From assembly GCA_017411305.1 (NCBI GenBank), contig JAFQQI010000066.1, positions 62,001 to 126,000 on the forward strand: 64,000 bases of DNA, given 5' to 3'. Below, piece after piece: positions 34,997 through 42,778 of the stretch. Numbering within the stretch: position 1 is the first letter of the stretch; each line of letters starts with the position of its first letter. The position numbers and the translations under genes are program-made. The DNA comes from Lachnospiraceae bacterium. Its GTDB lineage: Bacteria; Bacillota; Clostridia; Lachnospirales; Lachnospiraceae. Under the pieces are notes generated by a model that saw only the letters and a program-made list of their open reading frames with translations, was not told where the DNA came from and made no database searches.

Positions 34997-36208
34997 ATGA
35001 GTAAAATCGTATTTTTTTGTATCCCCGCACACGGACATACCAACCCTACCTTAAATGTGGTTAGAGAATTAACAGACAGAGGACATCAGGTTTGGTATTA
35101 TTCCTATGAATCTTTTCGTGAAAAAATTGAAAGCACCGGTGCACGCTTTATTCCCTGTGACGCTTATGATATGGAACAGCGCCTTTCACCCGAGGATGGA
35201 GCAAGAATAGGAAAAGACCTTGCTTTCTCTACTAAAATACTGGTAGATACCACATTGGCTCTGGACGATGCGATTTTAGAAGATATGAAAAAAATACAGC
35301 CCGATTGTATTGTGGCAGATTCCATGGCAGTTTGGGGCAAAGCAATTGCAATGAAACTTAACATACCCTTTGTTTCCTCTACTACCACCTTTGCCTTCAA
35401 TCAGTATTCCTCAAAAATAATGAAGCAAAGCATCGGTCAGCTGTTTAACATGATTATCTCCATGCCTAAAATTAGTAAAGACTTAAAGCGGTTGCAGGCA
35501 AAAGGTTATCCGATTACAAATATTCTGGACATTATCCAGAATGATAATCTGACTCATACCGTTGTATATACCTCTAAGGAATTCCAACCCTGCGCGGATA
35601 CCTTTTCCGAAAAATATTCCTTCGTGGGTCCTTCTATCAGAGAAACCGAAAAGCTTGTAAAAAAGAATGCAGATAAACTGATTTATATTTCCCTGGGAAC
35701 CGTAAATAACATGATGACCGATTTTTACAAAAATTGTATTGCTGCCCTGAAGGACACAGAATATCAGGTGATTATGTCAGTAGGTGAATATATCGATATT
35801 AAGAGTCTCGGTGAAATACCCGAAAACTTTAAGATTTTACCATCCGTAGACCAGATTGCCGTGCTAAAAGCGGCGGATGCTTTTCTAACCCACTGCGGAA
35901 TGAATAGTGTAAATGAAGGCCTTTATCATGAAGTACCACTGGTGCTTTTCCCTCAAACCCCTGAGCAGGGAGGCGTAGCAAGAAGAGTATCCGACTTAGA
36001 AGCCGGCATTTATTTAAATAAAAATACCCCGGAAGAAATTAAAGCTTCTTTGGAAACCGTTTTGAATGATTCCAAATATAAAGAGAATGCTTCTTCCATA
36101 TCCGAAAGCTTCAAAAGATGCGGCGGTGCTGTCAAAGCAGCAGACAAAATTCTTAATGTAGCCCGTAAGCAACCAAGCATTAATTTTGAAAGGATCCGTA
36201 TATGTTAA
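34997..36208 (+). CDS. Macrolide-type glycosyltransferase (GT1, MGT family)
   Basis: 403 residues from the ATG at 34997; a GTG at 34988 is only 2 nt from the AAAGG and less likely. GT-B fold: KIVFFCIPAHGHTNPTLN at the N-terminus with the catalytic-type His, and the nucleotide-sugar site in the C-terminal half (YISLGTVNN, HCGMNSVNEGLYHEVPLVLFPQ with the GT1 H-C-G motif). Members such as OleD/MGT glycosylate and inactivate macrolides or other small hydroxylated compounds using UDP-sugars. It heads a three-gene set with a regulator and a membrane protein. Substrate unknown. Confidence 0.88.
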   Translation: MSKIVFFCIPAHGHTNPTLNVVRELTDRGHQVWYYSYESFREKIESTGARFIPCDAYDMEQRLSPEDGARIGKDLAFSTKILVDTTLALDDAILEDMKKIQPDCIVADSMAVWGKAIAMKLNIPFVSSTTTFAFNQYSSKIMKQSIGQLFNMIISMPKISKDLKRLQAKGYPITNILDIIQNDNLTHTVVYTSKEFQPCADTFSEKYSFVGPSIRETEKLVKKNADKLIYISLGTVNNMMTDFYKNCIAALKDTEYQVIMSVGEYIDIKSLGEIPENFKILPSVDQIAVLKAADAFLTHCGMNSVNEGLYHEVPLVLFPQTPEQGGVARRVSDLEAGIYLNKNTPEEIKASLETVLNDSKYKENASSISESFKRCGGAVKAADKILNVARKQPSINFERIRIC

Positions 36209-36636
36209 ATGAAAACTTGTTAAACCTTCGTAAAATCAATAAATTTTCCCAAGAATATGTAGCAGAACAAATCGGTGTTTCCAGACAGGCCGTTGCAAAA
36301 TGGGAAACCGGAGAAACTACACCTGACATCTCTAATTGTAAGGCACTTGCCGATTTGTATGACGTTTCCTTAGACGACCTTGTAAATTATACTCCGGATA
36401 CTATGGGTCTTGGTGTCCCACCAAAGGGGAAGCATATTTTTGGTGTTGTTAAAGTAGGAGAAAAGGGACAGATTGTCATTCCCAAAAAAGCCCGTGATGT
36501 TTTTAAGATTAAACCCGGGGACGGACTGGTGATTTTGGGCGATGAAGAGCAGGGGATGGCAGTCATCAAAGCATCCGCCATGGTGAATATGATGAACAAT
36601 ATCAGAAGTTTTATGGATAAAACTATCGAGGAATAA
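36202..36636 (+). CDS. XRE helix-turn-helix / SpoVT-AbrB fusion regulator
   Basis: 144 residues, overlapping the glycosyltransferase by 7 nt with GAAAGGA upstream. Residues 1-60 are an XRE-type helix-turn-helix (NKFSQEYVAEQIGVSRQAVAKWETGE). Residues 80-125 are a swapped-hairpin AbrB domain (VKVGEKGQIVIPKKARDVFKIKPGD). Two DNA-binding domains in one small chain may recognise a composite operator. It probably controls the glycosyltransferase operon and itself. Confidence 0.9.
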   Translation: MLNENLLNLRKINKFSQEYVAEQIGVSRQAVAKWETGETTPDISNCKALADLYDVSLDDLVNYTPDTMGLGVPPKGKHIFGVVKVGEKGQIVIPKKARDVFKIKPGDGLVILGDEEQGMAVIKASAMVNMMNNIRSFMDKTIEE

Positions 36637-36655
36637 GAAAACTAAAAGATAATAT

Positions 36656-37291
36656 ATGAGTGAATTATATGAAAATCAATTATTTAATTTCATTTTATTA
36701 TTAACCGTTATAGGAGAATTTTTTCTTCCGTGGATATTGATGCATTTTTATCCCGGATATAACAGCAAAACAATGGTAATGAGTGCTTTGGGCAATCCCG
36801 AAAGTCCGGTAAGAAATATTTATAACATCTGGCTTATTTGGTTAGGTATTTTCCTGTTATTTACTTCTTTTGTCATTTATCCTGAAATAAAGCAGGTATC
36901 TGCTTCTCTAGCTGTTATGACCTCTTTATCAATTGCTGTTTTTGCAGTCGGTGCAGGTATTTTGGCTGGTATATTCAGCGTAAATGAATCAAAAGAAACT
37001 GTTACTGTTGCCTCAAAAATTCACGGCATCGGTTCTGCCATTGGTTTTATGTTTTTACTCTTTTTTCCGTTACTTAGTTGCATAACGGGATTTAAAAACA
37101 ATAACCATATCCAAGGAACCATATGTGTAATAGCTTTTATTTCAGCAATTGTATTCTTCATTTTCTTTATCATGGGGGATAAAGAAGAATTTCAAAAAAC
37201 AATATTTTCCTATGAAGGTCTATGGGAGAGATTAACTCTCTTTTGCATGTACATCCCTTTTATTTACCGGGTACTTATTCTTTTACACTAA
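36656..37291 (+). CDS. DUF998-like integral membrane protein
   Basis: 211 residues with six predicted membrane spans and short loops. The first loop contains SALGNPESPVRNIYN and the last span follows GLWERLTLFCMYIPF, features of DUF998 membrane proteins of unknown function. It follows the regulator by 19 bp with no strong ribosome site (start uncertain), so translation may be coupled. A contribution to export or detoxification alongside the glycosyltransferase is speculative. Confidence 0.65.
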   Translation: MSELYENQLFNFILLLTVIGEFFLPWILMHFYPGYNSKTMVMSALGNPESPVRNIYNIWLIWLGIFLLFTSFVIYPEIKQVSASLAVMTSLSIAVFAVGAGILAGIFSVNESKETVTVASKIHGIGSAIGFMFLLFFPLLSCITGFKNNNHIQGTICVIAFISAIVFFIFFIMGDKEEFQKTIFSYEGLWERLTLFCMYIPFIYRVLILLH

Positions 37292-37312
37292 TTCATTACT
37301 ATTAAATAATCA

Positions 37313-37341
37313 TTGACACAACAAATATTTCCGCTTAATAT
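37313..37341 (+). promoter_or_regulatory. Promoter of the small RNA opposite the holin-like toxin gene
   Basis: TTGACA (37313-37318) and TAATAT (37336-37341), spacer 17 bp, near-consensus. Confidence 0.85.
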
Positions 37342-37347
37342 AAAAAT

Positions 37348-37435
37348 AGAAAGGGTACTACCGATAGACGGTTAGTCCATGTTAGTTGATTAAAAATAAT
37401 CGCCTAAAGTTTGTCAGGACCTAGGCGATTATTTT
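37348..37435 (+). ncRNA. Predicted antitoxin RNA of the holin-like toxin locus
   Basis: Starts a few bases after a near-consensus promoter and ends at the shared terminator 37398-37430. It overlaps the 3' end of the convergent toxin gene, the arrangement of RatA with TxpA in Bacillus subtilis. No ORF is visible in it. Its 5' sequence GGGTACTACC...GGTTAGTCC resembles that of the toxin mRNA (inverted repeat 37353-37378 / 37653-37622). Confidence 0.65.
37398..37430. terminator. Bidirectional terminator at the end of the toxin gene
   Basis: AATCGCCTA (37398-37406) with TAGGCGATT (37422-37430), flanked by A/T-rich tracts on both sides; overlaps the toxin stop codon. Confidence 0.85.
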
Positions 37436-37524
37436 TGTGCTTTATTGTTCCCCATTGCATACCCAAGTCCAAAAGCTGTCAGTACAAGACTTACAACAGC
37501 TATCAAACCCTCAAGCGTCAGCAT
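37429..37524 (-). CDS. 31-residue holin-like toxin (type I, TxpA/BsrG-like)
   Basis: Minus-strand ATG at 37524 with an AGAGGGTG site 7-9 nt upstream. The peptide begins MLTLEGLIAVVSLVLTAFGLGY and ends in a basic tail NNKAQK. This matches the short 'putative holin-like toxin' family (Hol_Tox) common in Firmicutes: one membrane span, G-Y/A-x-G near its end and a charged tail. Such peptides depolarise the membrane when free of their antisense RNA. It converges on a strong small-RNA promoter and shares a terminator with it. Confidence 0.8.
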   Translation of the reverse strand: MLTLEGLIAVVSLVLTAFGLGYAMGNNKAQK

Positions 37525-37661
37525 TGGCAACACCCTCTTTCATACCAAATTCCCTATGTCTTTATGGTATATAATGACAAGAGTTTCTATGTAAACAAAG
37601 AGTCACAGTCCCTCTGTAGAAGGACTAACCGCCTACCGTAAATGGTAATACCCGTGTATGT

Positions 37662-37690
37662 AGTGTATCAGAGGTACATTATCTCTACAA
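37662..37690 (-). promoter_or_regulatory. Promoter of the holin-like toxin mRNA
   Basis: TTGTAG (37690-37685) and TACACT (37667-37662), 17-bp spacer, with TG before the -10 (extended -10). Confidence 0.6.
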
Positions 37691-37721
37691 TGCGCAATTT
37701 TCACAAAACGAGTAAAAGTTA

Positions 37722-37750
37722 TTGACAAATGGTTTTCAGAGTGATATTTT
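37722..37750 (+). promoter_or_regulatory. Promoter of the leader and methyltransferase operon
   Basis: TTGACA (37722-37727) and TATTTT (37745-37750) with a 17-bp spacer. Confidence 0.75.
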
Positions 37751-37779
37751 AGTTGAAAATAAATGCAAGGAGAAAGACT

Positions 37780-37911
37780 ATGTTTGCAAATGTGAAAAAC
37801 GTCATTACAATTTCACAGATTACTATGGACGTGATGCCCACTATGCTTCATTTAGTGGTAAATGCAGGTCTTATTTGTGATACGCAAACATTGTGCTTGA
37901 CGCATTTCTAA
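37780..37911 (+). CDS. 43-residue leader peptide of the methyltransferase operon
   Basis: ATG at 37780 with AAGGAG 7 nt upstream, an ideal start. It begins MFANVKNVITISQITMD and ends TLCLTHF before TAA. It is hydrophobic, with several Met codons (16, 19, 22) and no recognised domain. Its first codons contain ATGTTTGC and codons 35-37 contain the complement GCAAACAT. ATGTTTGC also recurs in the terminator that follows. This makes it a probable regulatory leader peptide whose translation state sets the downstream RNA fold. Confidence 0.75.
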   Translation: MFANVKNVITISQITMDVMPTMLHLVVNAGLICDTQTLCLTHF

Positions 37912-37983
37912 ACATTACCGTTTTATTCTATTATTAACGAGTATGAGAGCTGATGTTTGCAATTGCAGACATCAGTTTTTTTA
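37780..37983 (+). promoter_or_regulatory. Candidate ribosome-controlled transcription attenuator
   Basis: Four elements are seen: 1 = ATGTTTGC (37780-37787), 2 = GCAAACAT (37884-37891), 3 = ATGTTTGC (37953-37960), 4 = GCAGACAT (37965-37972). Pairing 3:4 forms the terminator, a stem 37950-37975 followed by seven Ts. Pairing 2:3 (8 bp) would be the antiterminator, and 1:2 would free the terminator. A ribosome held early in the leader ORF would cover element 1 and favour read-through. Confidence 0.65.
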
Positions 37984-38006
37984 TTCTCGAAGAAAGGAGA
38001 AAAATC

Positions 38007-38798
38007 ATGAAAAGTAACTACAAACAAAAGGTACTGGAAGCATATTCCGGCGGCGGCGAAGTAAATCGTGCAGCAAAAACAGGTGAATACGGCATGGAAT
38101 TCATCTATACCAAAAGAGCCTTAGATCCCTACATCACCAAAAAGAAAAAAGTCATTGAAATCGGCTGTGGCGGTGGCTATTATCTGATGCACTATGCTCC
38201 CAAATGTGCAAAATATCTTGGAGTGGATTTATCTCCTGTTAACATAGAAATTGTAAAAGAGCAGATGAAAGCAAGCGGATACAAAAACACCTCCGCAAAA
38301 GTCGGAGATGCCACTGACTTAACAAATGTTGCCGATGAAAGCTACGATGTTGTTCTCTGTCTGGGGCCTCTTTATCACTTAAACCGGGAGGATAGAAAAA
38401 AATGCATTTTGGAATGCAAACGTATTTGTAAACCGGGTGGCATCATCGCTTTTGCCTTTATTAACAAGTTAGGAGTGATGGCAAAATTTGGTCACGGCGT
38501 TGGCTGGAAACACGTACTGACACCTCATATTGGTAAGTGCGTTTTGGAAAAAGGAACCGATGATGTACATACAGACGTTTTCTTTTATACATCACCGGAA
38601 GAACTTGTGGAAGATACCGAAAGTGCCGGGTTAAAACATATCCGTATTACAGCTCTTGATTTTTTACTACTGGAGGATGAAATTGAATCTTTCACCGATG
38701 AACAACGGAAAATCTGGTTTCAATATGCAGATATGTTAGCAAACAGCGAATTTGCATCAGCTCTGGGTAATCATACGTTATTTATTTGTGAAAAGTAA
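38007..38798 (+). CDS. Class I SAM-dependent methyltransferase
   Basis: 263 residues from the ATG at 38007 (AAAGGAG 7 nt upstream), just after the attenuator terminator. SAM-binding motif I is VIEIGCGGGYYLMHYAP near residue 46, motif II YLGVDLSPVNIEIVKE, and the later motif is VVLCLGPLYHLN. No substrate-specific features are recognised; it has the general small-molecule (UbiE-like) layout and lacks Erm features. First gene of a seven-gene co-directional run, and the leader suggests control by ribosome stalling. Confidence 0.85.
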   Translation: MKSNYKQKVLEAYSGGGEVNRAAKTGEYGMEFIYTKRALDPYITKKKKVIEIGCGGGYYLMHYAPKCAKYLGVDLSPVNIEIVKEQMKASGYKNTSAKVGDATDLTNVADESYDVVLCLGPLYHLNREDRKKCILECKRICKPGGIIAFAFINKLGVMAKFGHGVGWKHVLTPHIGKCVLEKGTDDVHTDVFFYTSPEELVEDTESAGLKHIRITALDFLLLEDEIESFTDEQRKIWFQYADMLANSEFASALGNHTLFICEK

Positions 38799-38823
38799 TA
38801 ATTTAAATATTATGGAGGTTATT

Positions 38824-39306
38824 ATGATAAAAAAGATTGCAGAGAAGGATATTACAGAATGTGTAGAATTAATTAGAAACAGTTTTTTGACTATTGCGGT
38901 TCAGTTTGGATTTACACCTGAAAATGCTCCCGGGTTTACAGCCTTTGCAACTACCGAAAATAGATTGATGTGGCAATTTGAGCAAGAAAAACGGCCAATG
39001 TATGCCTTTTTTGATAATGATAGAATTATAGGTTATTTTTCGTTACAGTTATTGGAAAATAACATATGTGAACTAAACAATTTGTGTGTCAGTCCGGAAT
39101 ATCGGCATAAAGGAATAGGAGAAAAACTGGTCAGTCATGCATTCCGAGTGGCAAAAGAGTTAAATTGCAGCAAAATGAATATCGGAATTGTTGAAGAAAA
39201 TACTGTTTTAAAAAAATGGTATGAATCGTTAGGCTTTATACATACAGGAACAAAAAAGTTTGATTGTTTTCCATTTACCTGCGGATACATGGAAAGAAAG
39301 TTGTAA
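38824..39306 (+). CDS. GNAT N-acetyltransferase
   Basis: 160 residues from the ATG at 38824 (GGAGG 5 nt upstream). GNAT core: IIGYFSLQLLENNICELNNLCV (beta4) and the acetyl-CoA loop PEYRHKGIGEKLV near residues 97-109. The C-terminal part WYESLGFIHTGTKKF is typical. Substrate unknown. A+T-rich like the next two genes. Confidence 0.88.
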   Translation: MIKKIAEKDITECVELIRNSFLTIAVQFGFTPENAPGFTAFATTENRLMWQFEQEKRPMYAFFDNDRIIGYFSLQLLENNICELNNLCVSPEYRHKGIGEKLVSHAFRVAKELNCSKMNIGIVEENTVLKKWYESLGFIHTGTKKFDCFPFTCGYMERKL

Positions 39307-39338
39307 CGACATTGATGTGCGAAAAGGAGTAAATCAAT

Positions 39339-39977
39339 ATGAGTAACCCTTGGGAGTCAATTAATTTATATGATTATGAAAATCACATGAGCTTAAATAG
39401 TGTTTATCAACTGCAAACCTTGAATGAAATGATGAAAAAGCAATTTAATTCCTATGATGTAACATCAGCAATGGTTCTTGGTGTAGCAGGCGGTAATGGT
39501 ATAGAGCACATTACGAAAGAAAAGTTTCAAAAAGTCTACGGTGTAGATGTAAATAAAACATTTCTTACAGAATGCCAAAATCGATTTAAAAATTTAGAAG
39601 GTGTTTTTGAAACCATTTGTGCAGATTTATCAGAAAAAAATTTTAAATTACCAACTGCCGAACTTTTAATTGCTAATTTACTGATTGAGTATATCGGTTA
39701 TAAATGCTTTCAAAACGTTGTGAAAACAGTAAAACCCAAATATGTATCCTGTGTCATACAGTTAAATACCGATGCTTCTTTCGTATCCGATTCTCCCTAT
39801 ATTCATACTTTTGACTGTTTAGAGGAAGTTCACCATCAGATGGAAGAAATTGAATTGATAAATTATATGCGGATGATTAACTATAAACTTATTATGACTG
39901 AAGAAAAAAAATTACCTAACGGTAAAAAATTTCTTAAAATTGATTTTACCATTAAAAAGGCGGAGGTATCCATATGA
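39339..39977 (+). CDS. Small SAM-dependent methyltransferase-like protein
   Basis: 212 residues, AAAAGGAG upstream of the ATG. It has a Rossmann-like motif (MVLGVAGGNGIEHI then VYGVDVNKTFLTEC) and a middle motif LPTAELLIANLLIEYIGY. This fits class I methyltransferases, although the motif I spacing is slightly unusual. It overlaps the racemase gene by 4 nt (translational coupling). Target unknown. Confidence 0.75.
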   Translation: MSNPWESINLYDYENHMSLNSVYQLQTLNEMMKKQFNSYDVTSAMVLGVAGGNGIEHITKEKFQKVYGVDVNKTFLTECQNRFKNLEGVFETICADLSEKNFKLPTAELLIANLLIEYIGYKCFQNVVKTVKPKYVSCVIQLNTDASFVSDSPYIHTFDCLEEVHHQMEEIELINYMRMINYKLIMTEEKKLPNGKKFLKIDFTIKKAEVSI

Positions 39978-40666
39978 AAAAATTAGGTTTAGTAGGTGGC
40001 TTGGGACCGGAATCCACAATCCTGTATTATCATGATCTTGTTTATGGTGTACAGAAAAAAACCGGTAAAGAGTTATTTCCCAATTTGAGTATTGAAAGTG
40101 TTAATGTTTTTGAAGCTTTAGATTTTTGCAAAAAAGAAGATTATGACGGATTAACCGTTTATCTTATGGATGCAATTAATAATCTTATCAAGAGCGGTGC
40201 AGATTTCATTGCTTTAAGTGCCAATACGCCACACATTGTTTTTGATAGGTTACAGGAGCTAGCAACAGTTCCGTTGGTAAGTATTATTGAAGCAACCTGC
40301 GAGGAAGCCAAAAAGCAAAATCTGAAAAAATTAGGTTTACTGGGTACTATTTTTACCATGACAGGAGATTTTTACAAAAAGCCTTTTATCAACGCCGGGA
40401 TAGAAATTATAACACCTACCGCTGAGGAAATGGATTTTGTTAATTACAAAATTGCTAATGAACTGGAGTGTGGTATTGTCAAAGAAGAGACTTTAAAGGA
40501 TTTTCAAAAAATTATTACCCGCATGAAAAATGAACAGGGAATCGAGGCCATTATTTTGGGCTGTACAGAAATTCCTCTCCTGCTAAATGACAATGTCAGC
40601 CCAGTTCCCTGCCTTGATACCATGAAAATACATATTGATACATTGATTGACAGGATACTCTCATAA
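39974..40666 (+). CDS. Aspartate/glutamate racemase-family protein
   Basis: 230 residues. N-terminal LGLVGGLGPESTILYY and the two half-sites of the cofactor-independent racemases: SANTPHIVF near residue 82, where the first catalytic Cys is replaced, and LGCTEIPLL with the second Cys near 196. A missing first Cys is seen in the RacX/YgeA-like branch, which acts on various amino acids with altered specificity. Probable role: making a D-amino acid or an unrelated isomerisation. Start overlaps the upstream gene by 4 nt. Confidence 0.85.
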   Translation: MKKLGLVGGLGPESTILYYHDLVYGVQKKTGKELFPNLSIESVNVFEALDFCKKEDYDGLTVYLMDAINNLIKSGADFIALSANTPHIVFDRLQELATVPLVSIIEATCEEAKKQNLKKLGLLGTIFTMTGDFYKKPFINAGIEIITPTAEEMDFVNYKIANELECGIVKEETLKDFQKIITRMKNEQGIEAIILGCTEIPLLLNDNVSPVPCLDTMKIHIDTLIDRILS

Positions 40667-40683
40667 TAGGAAAGGTGATAGAT

Positions 40684-41217
40684 ATGCTACGATTAAGACC
40701 CTATAAACCATGCGATGCAAAAACAATAGCCGGTTGGATAAAAGATGAAATATCCTTCCGTAAATGGTGCTCCGACAGATTTGAAAGTTTTCCGATTACA
40801 GCAGAAGACATAAATCGCAAATACATAAATTACAACGGGGATTGTATGGAAGAAGACAATTTCTACCCTATGACAGCCTTTGACGAAACCGGAATCGTGG
40901 GACATTTAATTTTACGATTTACGGATGCAGAAAAAAAGACGATACGTTTTGGTTTTGTTATCGTAGACGATACCAAGCGGGGAAAAGGCTACGGAAAAGA
41001 AATGCTGATGCTGGCACAGCAATTTGCCTTCAGTATCCTAAAAGCTGAAAAGATAACTCTGGGCGTATTTGATAATAATCCTTCGGCGTACTACTGCTAT
41101 AAGGCAGCAGGCTTCCGGGATGTACAGATAGATCAAGAAATTATTTGTAACATCTTGGGAGAACAGTGGAAAATTACAGAGCTGGAATTAATTTCAAATA
41201 AAAGCCAGAAGGCATGA
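40684..41217 (+). CDS. GNAT acetyltransferase, RimJ/RimL-like
   Basis: 177 residues from the ATG at 40684 (AAAGGTG 6 nt upstream; a GTG at 40675 lies inside that site). LRLRPYKPCDA at the start, IRFGFVIVDDTKRGKGYGKEML (acetyl-CoA loop K-R-G-K-G-Y-G) and ITLGVFDNNPSAYYCYKAAGF are the usual GNAT_3 features. Acceptor unknown. Confidence 0.87.
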   Translation: MLRLRPYKPCDAKTIAGWIKDEISFRKWCSDRFESFPITAEDINRKYINYNGDCMEEDNFYPMTAFDETGIVGHLILRFTDAEKKTIRFGFVIVDDTKRGKGYGKEMLMLAQQFAFSILKAEKITLGVFDNNPSAYYCYKAAGFRDVQIDQEIICNILGEQWKITELELISNKSQKA

Positions 41218-41244
41218 TTTGACGAAAATCTTCGGAGGTCTCAT

Positions 41245-41865
41245 ATGAATCATAAAACCACAATTTTGTTTGATATGTACGGTGTTATCCTGGAGGAAAG
41301 CAAGGGAAATTTCATTCCTTACACCTTTCAGCATTTTGGCAAGGAAGAGCATGAACGATTAATCCGACAGTTTAAAAAAGAGCAATTATTTACAAAAGCA
41401 GGAAACGGAGAAATAACATCAAATACCTTTCTTACCATGTTAGGTTATGACAATCCCGAATATCACATGAGAAACTATATCGAAAACTATCTTACACTTG
41501 ATAATGCCTTTATTCCTTTCGCAGAAAAATATCACACACAATATGAGTTTGTCCTATTGTCAAATGATGTTTCGGAATGGAGCTCCTATATTACGGATTA
41601 TTACAGACTGAATCAGTATTTCAAGGATAAAATTGTAAGCGGGGATGTAAAATGTCGTAAGCCTGATAAAAAGATTTACGAACTGGCACTTGAAAAGATT
41701 CAAAGAGCTCCTTCTGAATGCTACTTTATAGATAATAGTGTGCAAAATCTTAAAGTAGCAGAGGAATTGGGAATTTCTCCTATCCTGTTCAATCGGGATA
41801 ATGAGGAATATACTGGAGTCATTATTAATTCTTTTGAGGAACTTGAAAATATATTAAAACGATAG
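41245..41865 (+). CDS. HAD-like hydrolase
   Basis: 206 residues with GGAGG 5-6 nt upstream. Motif I is FDMYGVI (nucleophile Asp, with Tyr where phosphatases usually have the second Asp, as in some dehalogenase-type HADs). Motif II is FVLLSNDVSEW. Motif III is the Lys in CRKPDKKIYE and motif IV is CYFIDNSVQNLKVAEELG. The altered motif I leaves open whether it is a phosphatase or acts on another bond. Confidence 0.85.
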   Translation: MNHKTTILFDMYGVILEESKGNFIPYTFQHFGKEEHERLIRQFKKEQLFTKAGNGEITSNTFLTMLGYDNPEYHMRNYIENYLTLDNAFIPFAEKYHTQYEFVLLSNDVSEWSSYITDYYRLNQYFKDKIVSGDVKCRKPDKKIYELALEKIQRAPSECYFIDNSVQNLKVAEELGISPILFNRDNEEYTGVIINSFEELENILKR

Positions 41866-41888
41866 CTTTCATGTAAGAGGTACTTATT

Positions 41889-42341
41889 ATGTCCATATAC
41901 TACAAGAGATTAACAGAAACTGAACTTGATGATTTTATCATGCTCCGAATCAATCAATTACGGGAAGAGGGAGCAACAGAAGACATTGACTTAATTCCTA
42001 CCCTGAAAGATTACTATAACCGTCATATGACAGACGGAACTTTTGTATCATGGCTTGCTATGGACAGAGAAAAAATAGTAGGAACAAGCGGAATGTCCTT
42101 TGTGGAAAAACCGCCTTATTTCGGTTGCCCTAACGGAAGAATTGGCCTGCTTTCTTCCATGTATACCGTAAAGGACTATCGCAGAAAAGGCATCGCCAAA
42201 GAGCTTCTTACCAAAGTAGTAAATGAAGCAAAAGAATATGGATGTGGCGCAGTTCAGATTACAGCATCTGATATGGGCATGTTACTTTATTCTGATTTTG
42301 GCTTTATTAAAAATAATAATTTCATGCAGTATAATCTGTAG
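41889..42341 (+). CDS. GNAT acetyltransferase
   Basis: 150 residues. Acetyl-CoA loop YRRKGIAKELL near residue 100, with LLSSMYTVKD before it and YSDFGFIKNN at the end. Third GNAT of the run and the last gene before the strand switch. Substrate unknown. Confidence 0.87.
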   Translation: MSIYYKRLTETELDDFIMLRINQLREEGATEDIDLIPTLKDYYNRHMTDGTFVSWLAMDREKIVGTSGMSFVEKPPYFGCPNGRIGLLSSMYTVKDYRRKGIAKELLTKVVNEAKEYGCGAVQITASDMGMLLYSDFGFIKNNNFMQYNL

Positions 42342-42379
42342 AAAGGAGATGTAATCGCCGGAAACTGCCTTACCAATAT

Positions 42380-42757
42380 TTATTTCATCAGTTCATCTGC
42401 CAGCCTAAGGATTTCGGGAGCAATTTTTTCTCTTTCTTTTTTAGTAATGTAATTGTATGCCGGATAAGCAACTACCATGATACCGATACCTATTATCCCA
42501 ATGGCAATGCCGGGAAGAAACCAAACCGCACTCCACACCATCGTACAACACATACCAATTCCCAAAAGTAAACTGCCGATAATACCAAGTGCAATTGCAT
42601 ATATCGTTCCCTTTTGGGTTACACTTTTATCCAAACGTCGAAGCAGGTCCATTTTATTATTTTCGGGTATATACTTCTGCCTTATTTTTTTTATTTCTTC
42701 CTGCTCCTTTGCAGAATAGGTAAAATGAAAGGATTCATTTTTGTTTAAGTTATCCAT
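42380..42757 (-). CDS. Small two-span membrane protein, paralogue A
   Basis: 125 residues, AAAGGAG before the ATG. About 50 charged residues (YSAKEQEEIKKIRQKYIP) precede two membrane spans joined by a short turn, then a charged helix KKEREKIAPEILRLADELMK. It is similar in layout and tail to the 122-residue protein at 45586-45954. Function unknown. It is the distal gene of the two-component cassette. Confidence 0.7.
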   Translation of the reverse strand: MDNLNKNESFHFTYSAKEQEEIKKIRQKYIPENNKMDLLRRLDKSVTQKGTIYAIALGIIGSLLLGIGMCCTMVWSAVWFLPGIAIGIIGIGIMVVAYPAYNYITKKEREKIAPEILRLADELMK

Positions 42758-42778
42758 ACCGATATTTCTCCTTTAATT

